Below, in pieces: positions 58,227 to 64,000 of a stretch of DNA of 64,000 nt. The number at the start of each line of letters is the position of its first letter. Position 1 is the first letter of the stretch. This stretch comes from CBDCRK01 sp965220955. GTDB taxonomy: Bacteria > Desulfobacterota > Binatia > Bin18 > CBDCRK01. The notes under the pieces were generated by a model. It worked only from the letters and a program-made list of their open reading frames with translations. It was not told the DNA's origin and searched no databases. Location of the stretch: contig CBDCRK010000032.1 in the NCBI GenBank assembly GCA_965220955.1, positions 186,001 through 250,000 on the forward strand. Reading direction: 5' to 3'. The translations under genes and the position numbers were made by a program.

Positions 58227-60908
58227 ATGAGTGCTAGAGCGGCCACTGACAAGTTGTCTCGTGCTCCCGAGACCGACATGATGGAACAATATCAGAAGGT
58301 CAAGGAGAAGTATCGGGACGCGATTCTCTTTTTTCGCTTTGGCGACTTTTACGAGATGTTTTACCAAGATGCTGCAGTGGCATCTCGCGAGCTGGAGATT
58401 GTGCTTACTTCTCGCCCACAGGGCAGGGGCGGCGAGCGGGTGCCAATGTGCGGCATACCTCATCATCGTCTGGAGCCATATGTTGCTCGTTTGGTTGAGA
58501 GGGGGTACAAGGTCGCCATCTGCGAGCAGCTCGAAGGGCCACAAAAAGGCAGAAAGATCATCCAGCGCGATGTCATTCGTGTGGTGACTCCAGGCACCTT
58601 CTTTGAGTCTGGAGGGAAAGAGGGAGCCCTGGTTGCGCTTTTTCCTGAGAGCGAGAGGGTTGGTGCGGCCTTCCTTAAACTTGCCACTGGCGAGTTTATT
58701 GTTGCTGAGACTACTCGGACCGATTTACCCAGCCTGCTTGCTAAGTTTCAGCCTAAAGAAATCATTCTTAGAAAAAGGCAAGACTTCGACGGCAACTGGC
58801 CCCACAGCACTTTTGTGACTGAACGGCCGGATATGGAATTTAATCCTGAGCGGGCGCTTGAACTCTTGGCCCTCCACTTTGGCCGGGGAGTTGTAGAAGC
58901 TTTGGCCCTATCTGAGCAACGCTCCCTTATTGCTGCCGGCGCACTCCTGGCCTATGTTAGAGAAACCCAGATGACCTTCCTACCTCACCTAAAGCCCCCT
59001 CAGCCATATCGGAGCGAGGATTTTGTGTTCCTCGATCCCCAGACACAGAGGAATCTGGAGTTAGTAGAAAATCTCCTTGAAGGCACAGAGGAAGGGACGC
59101 TCTTTTCTGTGCTTGACACAACAAAGACGAGTATGGGGAGGCGGCGCCTAAGGCACTGGCTCCTCCATCCCTTGCTCTCGGTTGAGAAAATTTGGCAGCG
59201 TCAGGAGGCTCTTGCTGAACTTGTCTCTCACCACAGCCTAGGTGCTGAATTACAGGCAATACTTTCCCGCCTCCCCGACCTGGAGCGTCTGACTTCACGT
59301 ATCACCTCAGCTATTGCCAATCCGCGTGACTTGGCGTTGCTGAGGGCCTCACTCTCTCCTCTGCCGTGCCTCCGCCAGCTTCTCTCCCAGTCCACCATTG
59401 CTTTCCTTCACCTGCTCTACGATGAACTAGATCCCTTGGATGATATCCATGATGAGATCGACCGTGTTTTAGTGGACGAGCCCAGGGCTGTAACCAAAGA
59501 GGGAGGGATTATCCAGGCCGGGGTCTCTTCCGAGCTGGACGAGCTGCGTACGATTCAGACCAACGGCAGCGGTTGGCTAGCCAGCTTTGAACAGCAGGAG
59601 CGGGAGCGGACCCGCATTCCCAACTTGAAAGTCGGATTCAATAAGGTCTTTGGTTATTATCTTGAAGTCACAAAGTCTTACCTTCGTACTATTCCTCAGG
59701 ACTACATGCGCCGCCAGACGCTGGTCAACGCCGAGCGATTCATTACTGAAGAGCTCAGACGGTTTGAGGAGAAGGTTCTCTCGGCAGCAGACCGCAGCAA
59801 GCTGCTGGAGCACGAGCTTTTTACCCACCTGCGGGAGCAGGTGGCTGCCCAGGCCGATCGCCTGCGCCGGACAGCCGATGTCCTTGGCACGCTTGATGTC
59901 CTCTGTGCTCTGGCCGAGGTAGCGGCCAAGAAGGGTTGGGTGAGGCCTAAGGTCTATGAGGGATATGGTGTTGATATCACTGAAGGTCGTCATCCTATGG
60001 TAGAAGCGCATGGCGGTAGCTTTGTTCCTAATGGTCTCTTCTTGGATGAGAATAGGCACTTCCTTATTCTTACGGGTCCAAACGCCGCGGGCAAAAGTAC
60101 TTATGCTCGCCAAGCCGCTGTTCTTATACTCCTGGCGCAAATCGGCAGTTTCCTTCCCGCTGAGGCGGCAACCGTTGGTGTGGTGGATCGCATCTTCACC
60201 CGGGTAGGCGCGGCAGATTTCCTTGCCCGTGGGCTCTCAACTTTTATGGTGGAAATGATAGAGACGGCCAACATTCTACGCCGCGCTACAGCCAAAAGCC
60301 TGGTTATTCTCGATGAGGTAGGACGCGGCACCGGCACCTCTGATGGTAAGGCCATTGCTCAGGCCGTAGCCGAGACCCTAGCGCAAGAGGTTCAGGCCAA
60401 AACTCTCTTCACTACTCACTACCATGAGCTGGCCCGGTTAGCTGACAACATCCCTGGTATTGCTAATGCCCGTCTGGAGGCCAGAGAAGATCAGGATGAG
60501 GTGACTTTTCTCTATAAAGTCATTCCTGGCGCAGCGCAGAAGAGTTACGGTATCTACGTGGCCAAGCTGGCGGGTTTGCCCCCCCAGGTTGTTCGGCGAG
60601 CTGGAGAATTACTTTCTGACTGGCAGAAGGAAGAAAAGACTATTGCTTCTTCAACCCCTCAACCCTTTGACTGGGCTCAGGGCGGGTTAGGCTCAGAGCA
60701 GGCTGGGCTCAGGGCAAGCTTTGGGGTAGGGGAAAGGTTAGACTACGGAGAGATTGCCCGGGTCTCAGGGTGTAAAGAGAAGGAGCCTATTGAAGCGCAG
60801 GCTGTGATGGAACGATTGATGAAAATTGACCCGCTGCGCACAACCCCTATGGAAGCCTTGCTTCTACTGGCAGAGCTGAAAAAGTTGGCTGGGGGTAAGG
60901 GGGGGTAA
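58227..60908 (+). CDS. mutS: DNA mismatch repair protein MutS
   Basis: Recognises mismatches; 893 residues. The mismatch-binding domain has the Phe-x-Glu motif (FFRFGDFYEMF) and VPMCGIPHHRLEPYVARLVERGYKVAICEQLE. The connector, lever/clamp and ATPase domains follow. Walker A is LTGPNAAGKSTYARQAAVL (about 615) and Walker B is VILDEVGRGTGTSDGKAIAQAV. The switch FTTHYHELARLADN and helix-turn-helix dimerisation region YGIYVAKLAGLPPQVVRRAGELL follow. Between about residues 810 and 850 is an extra segment rich in Gly/Ala/Gln (FDWAQGGLGSEQAGLRAS) that looks repeat-derived. ATG 58227 is preferred to TTG 58221. It lies 46 bp after the crotonase gene. Confidence 0.97.
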   Translation: MSARAATDKLSRAPETDMMEQYQKVKEKYRDAILFFRFGDFYEMFYQDAAVASRELEIVLTSRPQGRGGERVPMCGIPHHRLEPYVARLVERGYKVAICEQLEGPQKGRKIIQRDVIRVVTPGTFFESGGKEGALVALFPESERVGAAFLKLATGEFIVAETTRTDLPSLLAKFQPKEIILRKRQDFDGNWPHSTFVTERPDMEFNPERALELLALHFGRGVVEALALSEQRSLIAAGALLAYVRETQMTFLPHLKPPQPYRSEDFVFLDPQTQRNLELVENLLEGTEEGTLFSVLDTTKTSMGRRRLRHWLLHPLLSVEKIWQRQEALAELVSHHSLGAELQAILSRLPDLERLTSRITSAIANPRDLALLRASLSPLPCLRQLLSQSTIAFLHLLYDELDPLDDIHDEIDRVLVDEPRAVTKEGGIIQAGVSSELDELRTIQTNGSGWLASFEQQERERTRIPNLKVGFNKVFGYYLEVTKSYLRTIPQDYMRRQTLVNAERFITEELRRFEEKVLSAADRSKLLEHELFTHLREQVAAQADRLRRTADVLGTLDVLCALAEVAAKKGWVRPKVYEGYGVDITEGRHPMVEAHGGSFVPNGLFLDENRHFLILTGPNAAGKSTYARQAAVLILLAQIGSFLPAEAATVGVVDRIFTRVGAADFLARGLSTFMVEMIETANILRRATAKSLVILDEVGRGTGTSDGKAIAQAVAETLAQEVQAKTLFTTHYHELARLADNIPGIANARLEAREDQDEVTFLYKVIPGAAQKSYGIYVAKLAGLPPQVVRRAGELLSDWQKEEKTIASSTPQPFDWAQGGLGSEQAGLRASFGVGERLDYGEIARVSGCKEKEPIEAQAVMERLMKIDPLRTTPMEALLLLAELKKLAGGKGG
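60655..60740 (+). repeat. Repeat-derived segment within mutS
   Basis: The 13-mer ctgggctcagggc occurs twice (60671-60683 and 60703-60715) within a GC-rich stretch. The motif GCTGGGCTCAGG is matched by the complement of 52399-52412 in phoR. The encoded part lies in the variable region between the HTH and the C-terminal helices of MutS. Boundaries are estimated. Confidence 0.6.
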
Positions 60909-60919
60909 GGGAAGTCCAG

Positions 60920-61114
60920 TTAATTCTCTACCAGAGAGATTGCTCCGCTGGGACATAGGTCTACCGCGTCTTCGGCTGCCTCACGCAAATCTTCGCCTAG
61001 TTGTTCGACAAGGACAACCGGGGAGCCATCCTCACCTGCCTTAAAAAGCTCTGGGTGTAGGTAATGACACTGGCCGGTTTTGCAGCAGATACTGTGATCG
61101 ATTACGAGTCGCAT
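60920..61114 (-). CDS. [3Fe-4S] ferredoxin, P450 redox partner
   Basis: A 64-residue ferredoxin. The cysteine pattern is SICCKTGQCHYLHPELF...AVDLCPSGAISL. The cluster ligands fit C-x5-C and C-P, with a non-Cys residue at the central position, typical of [3Fe-4S] ferredoxins that serve bacterial P450s. ATG 61112-61114 is chosen: it lies 1 bp past the P450 stop. The longer frame upstream lies inside the P450 gene. No ferredoxin reductase is present in the window. Confidence 0.88.
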   Translation of the reverse strand: MRLVIDHSICCKTGQCHYLHPELFKAGEDGSPVVLVEQLGEDLREAAEDAVDLCPSGAISLVEN

Positions 61115-61115
61115 C

Positions 61116-62354
61116 TTATCTTTCTCTGGCAGCGAGAACCAAGGGCAACTGGTTAAAACCGAGCACAATGGGGCTTGTCCTTTGCCGCACGGCGGGCGCT
61201 TTTCCCCGCTCGATAACCGGAAACCGGTCGAGGAAGGCATTCAGCGTAATTTTGGCCTCGGCTCGGGCTAGCGGCGCGCCCAGGCAATAGTGGATGCCCA
61301 TACCGAAAGCAACATGATTGCGTAGATCACGGTCTAGCCGGAACTCATCCGGGTTCGGGAACTCAGCTGGGTCACGGTTGGCCGCCCCAAAGAAAACCGA
61401 GATCATTGCATCCTGAGGAATCTTGACCCCCGAAACTTCCACCTCCCGGGTTGTCATGCGGTTTAACTGCTGGACCGGACTCTCATAGCGCAGAGTCTCC
61501 TCAATGACCGTTTCCACTAGGCTGCGGTCCTGTCGCAGCTGTTGCCACAGGTCTGGCCGATCTACTAATACATTGAGCATGTTCCCTACAAGATTCGTTG
61601 TGGTCTCGTTCCCAGCAACGAGCAACAAAATACAGAAGCCCAGAAGCTCCCATTCTTGCAGCGATTCTCCCTCAACTTCCGCCTCCACCAGCGCGGTAAT
61701 AAGGTCATCTGCGCCTTGGGTACGCCGGGCAGCAGCCATCTGACCGAAGTACGATACCATTTCCTGGGTATTCTGCATGCGTTCTTCCATTGATATGGAG
61801 ACAAGAGAGGAGATGAAGGTATCCGACCAGCGTTTGAAGGTCGCATAATCCTCCCCAGGGATACCCATGAGGCGGGCAATGACCTTCACGGGCAGGGGAA
61901 TGGTATAAGAATGGATAACGTCGACTTCTCCTGTACCGATCTCGTCGAGCAGCTCATTGGCTACACTGGTAATCCACGGCTCCAGGGCCTCAACCCGCCT
62001 TAGGGTGAAGGCCTTGTTAACCAACCGGCGAAAGCGGGTGTGGCGAGGTGGATCATCCATAATCAGCACAAGCTGGGGAAACAATCCTTTTTCTACCAGG
62101 GGATTGCCTGTCGAAGAAAACGTGTCGTGATCCCGCAGAGCGCCATATACATCGCTGTAATTCATGAATGCCCACGTCCGTATAGACTCATCGATTCCAG
62201 GGACAAGGCCAGCGGGCAGGGCAACAACCTCCATCGGCGTCTGGTCACGCATTTGGCGGTAAGTAGGATAGGGGTCGGCAACGAAGGCGGCTAACTCTTT
62301 TCTGAGTTGATCCGGACTGAGATCATGTGGTGTAAAGATTGATGTGGTCTCCAT
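61116..62354 (-). CDS. Cytochrome P450
   Basis: A 412-residue soluble bacterial P450. It has the I-helix oxygen-activation motif LLVAGNETTTNLVGNML and the ExxR motif EETLRYESPVQQLNRMT. The heme-cysteine loop is HVAFGMGIHYCLGAPLARAEA. The N-terminal FVADPYPTYRQMRDQTPMEVV is also typical. ATG 62354 is chosen because an AAGGAA site lies 9 bp upstream and the family N-terminus begins there. It is co-transcribed with the ferredoxin gene downstream. It is inserted between mutS and mutL on the opposite strand. Substrate unknown. Confidence 0.93.
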   Translation of the reverse strand: METTSIFTPHDLSPDQLRKELAAFVADPYPTYRQMRDQTPMEVVALPAGLVPGIDESIRTWAFMNYSDVYGALRDHDTFSSTGNPLVEKGLFPQLVLIMDDPPRHTRFRRLVNKAFTLRRVEALEPWITSVANELLDEIGTGEVDVIHSYTIPLPVKVIARLMGIPGEDYATFKRWSDTFISSLVSISMEERMQNTQEMVSYFGQMAAARRTQGADDLITALVEAEVEGESLQEWELLGFCILLLVAGNETTTNLVGNMLNVLVDRPDLWQQLRQDRSLVETVIEETLRYESPVQQLNRMTTREVEVSGVKIPQDAMISVFFGAANRDPAEFPNPDEFRLDRDLRNHVAFGMGIHYCLGAPLARAEAKITLNAFLDRFPVIERGKAPAVRQRTSPIVLGFNQLPLVLAARER

Positions 62355-62608
62355 AGTAATATTTTTCCTTGCAGTAATGAGGGTCAAGGAGCTGAGTGGC
62401 TTCTCAGAACAAGCCCTTGCACTCGGGTTATATCTCATCCAGGTTCTTTCATTATCTTTGATAGAAGCTGGTAAGGCAAGGTATGGGTTGCGCGATAGCC
62501 CAGGAGAAAGACAGAATGGCTGGCTTTTGCTAAGGTCTAATAGGGTCTCTACCTGATGACTGTACATTACTCGCAAAGCTGCAAAATACCCTCTGGAACA
62601 TCAAGAGT

Positions 62609-64000
62609 ATGACAATCCGTGTTCTTGCGCCCGAAGTACAACAGCGGATCGCCGCCGGAGAGGTGGTCGAGCGGCCAGCAAGTGTGGTGAAAGAGCTTAT
62701 GGAAAATGCTCTGGATGCTTCGGCGGAAACTATCCGCGTTGAGATTCAGGAAGGGGGACGGCGTCTTATCCGAGTCACGGACAACGGCCCAGGTATGCCT
62801 GCTGCTGATGTGCCCCTGGCGTTCGAACGCTTTGCCACAAGCAAGATCTTCAACGAAAACGACATCTATACGGTGCACACGTTTGGTTTTCGTGGAGAGG
62901 CGCTGCCCAGCATCGCTTCGGTTTCTCGTCTACGTCTCCTTACACGTGAGCACACCTCTCTTCTGGGTACTGAGGCGCGGGTAGAAGGCGGAAGGATGGT
63001 TTCTCTGCAAGAGGCCGGTGCCTCGGTGGGAACGATGGTTGAAGTCTGGGACCTGTTTTATAATACTCCTGCCCGGCGCAGGTTTATGCGCAGCCTGAGA
63101 ACTGAGTACGGCCACATTCTGGGTGCGTTTACTCGTTTTGCTCTAGCGTTTCCTGAAAAAAGCTTTTCTCTCTATTTTGACGGCCGAGAGGTTTATGCTT
63201 TCCCACCCGCGTCTCTGTTAGAGCGAATCGCAGCTTGCTTTGGCCGGGAGGTGACCTCGCGCTTGGAGGAATTCGAGAGCGTGGGGGTTTCCGGCCGGGT
63301 GTGGGGGTTTGCTTTTTCTGGCCAGGAGGTATGGCGAAGGCGCTACTATCTCTTTGTTAACCGCCGGGCGGTGCGTAATTCCACTCTCTACCGGGCAGTG
63401 CGGGATGCGCTGCGAGGTGAGGGTGGTATGATCTTTCTCTTTCTCGAACTTCACCCCTCGCAACTTGATATCAATATCCACCCGGCTAAGACCGAGGTGC
63501 GCTTTCGTGAGGATGCAGGAATCTATGAATTAGTACGTCGGGCGCTGGAGCGGCGTTCTCTTCCTTCCTGGCTGCGGGCTGGGCAGGTAGCAGAGCAAGA
63601 AGAAGTGTACGGCGAGGATAAAAGCAGGGGTTTTTCTCTCCTTGGCCAGATCGAAAACACTTTTCTTCTTACCCTTTCCGAGGGACATCTCTACCTTCTT
63701 GACCAACATGCAGCCGAAGAGCGGGTGCTTTATGAGAAGCTACAGCAGGGAAAGGTACAAGGCCGTGAGCTGATAGCTCCGCAAGTAGTGGTCCTTTCGC
63801 CCGAGGAACGGGCTTTTTTAGACGAGTACGAGGCAGAAGTTAAAGCTTCCGGTTTTATAGCTGAGCCTTTTGGTCCGCAAGCCTTTGCCCTACGTGTTAT
63901 ACCGGATTTCCTTGATCCTAAGGAATCAGGGATCCTTTTCTCACGTCTACTGGCTCGCATGCGCCGAAAGGAAGATATCAAACAAGCACTCTCCTGTCTG
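62609..64000 (+). CDS. mutL: DNA mismatch repair protein MutL (partial, cut by window end)
   Basis: The GHKL ATPase that links MutS to downstream repair. The first 464 residues are visible. It starts MTIRVLAPEVQQRIAAGEVV with ERPASVVKELMENALDAS (ATP-binding Asn/Glu), then VTDNGPGMP and the family box FGFRGEALPSIASVSRL, then FYNTPARRRF. The transducer domain shows NRRAVRNSTLYRAVRDAL and DINIHPAKTEVRF. The C-terminal endonuclease/dimerisation domain has begun (LLGQIENTFLLTLSEGHLYLLDQHAAEER). The ATG at 62609 has an open frame to the window end. It is divergent from P450 across 254 bp. Confidence 0.96.
   Translation, partial: MTIRVLAPEVQQRIAAGEVVERPASVVKELMENALDASAETIRVEIQEGGRRLIRVTDNGPGMPAADVPLAFERFATSKIFNENDIYTVHTFGFRGEALPSIASVSRLRLLTREHTSLLGTEARVEGGRMVSLQEAGASVGTMVEVWDLFYNTPARRRFMRSLRTEYGHILGAFTRFALAFPEKSFSLYFDGREVYAFPPASLLERIAACFGREVTSRLEEFESVGVSGRVWGFAFSGQEVWRRRYYLFVNRRAVRNSTLYRAVRDALRGEGGMIFLFLELHPSQLDINIHPAKTEVRFREDAGIYELVRRALERRSLPSWLRAGQVAEQEEVYGEDKSRGFSLLGQIENTFLLTLSEGHLYLLDQHAAEERVLYEKLQQGKVQGRELIAPQVVVLSPEERAFLDEYEAEVKASGFIAEPFGPQAFALRVIPDFLDPKESGILFSRLLARMRRKEDIKQALSCL

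Noticed and set aside
61115..61240. N-terminal extension of the ferredoxin
   Set aside because: It lies antiframe within the P450 3' end; the ferredoxin domain starts at ATG 61114.
1..64000. tRNA, rRNA, tmRNA genes and prophage
   Set aside because: No cloverleaf-type T-arm motifs, rRNA stretches or phage structural genes were found in the gaps on reading; a dedicated RNA search was not possible.

Overview
This window is a chromosomal segment from a Gram-negative bacterium, roughly 50% GC by eye. It carries the replication origin region. Supporting signs are an outer-membrane phosphate porin, a proteobacterial-type GyrB with a large insert, a PhoB/PhoR-Pst system with Pho boxes, and an F0 c subunit preceded by a signal peptide. 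The mix of genes (thiolase plus DUF35 partner, SnoaL/TPP-lyase/amidohydrolase cluster, P450-ferredoxin pair, MaoC pair, crotonase) suggests an uncultured, metabolically versatile lineage near the Deltaproteobacteria/Desulfobacterota, Binatota or Tectomicrobia. I cannot fix the taxon from sequence alone.

Layout. 1-4035 (-): greA, then rimP-nusA-rnpM-infB. 4163-5798 (-): thiolase-like enzyme and its zinc-ribbon/OB-fold partner. 6106-14463 (+): mutS2, a membrane protein, a DUF309 protein, a LeuD-like swivel-domain protein, a Ski2/Hel308-type helicase and a 576-residue protein with an N-formylglutamate-amidohydrolase-like start. 14472-17721 (-): NTF2-like protein, thiamine-diphosphate enzyme and amidohydrolase. 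17775-19509 (-): F0 genes atpZ-atpI-atpB-atpE without F1. 19608-20891 (-): hemL. 21157-29210 (+): DnaA boxes, dnaA, oriC, dnaN, gyrB, gyrA, with no recF. 29207-36497: small and housekeeping genes (L,D-transpeptidase, YjbQ, MaoC pair, uppP, HNH, phosphodiesterase, XRE regulator, orphan receiver). 36500-40430: a decayed stretch with transposase, arsC and psd remnants, a MITE-like element and one intact glycerophosphodiesterase. 40435-41850: second alkaline-phosphatase-fold enzyme. 42264-52905 (+): Pho regulon: porin, pstS, pstC (frameshifted), pstA, pstB, phoU, phoB, phoR. 52936-64000: CCA-adding enzyme, moeA, a phosphatase/nuclease-fold protein, a crotonase, mutS, then a (-) P450-ferredoxin pair, and mutL running off the end.

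How it fits together. The centre is the replication initiation and supercoiling locus. Its origin has a perfect 22-bp inverted repeat enclosing DnaA boxes, next to an AT-rich stretch. Three mismatch-repair-family genes (mutS2, mutS, mutL) are present. The Pho block couples a porin, an ABC importer with unusually large PstC and PstA periplasmic parts, and a two-component sensor. PhoR carries an in-frame insertion derived from small repeats in its ATP-binding domain, and MutS carries a related insertion. Several loci need a single-base frame change to read through, so either assembly error or ongoing decay is plausible. No rRNA, tRNA or CRISPR array was found.
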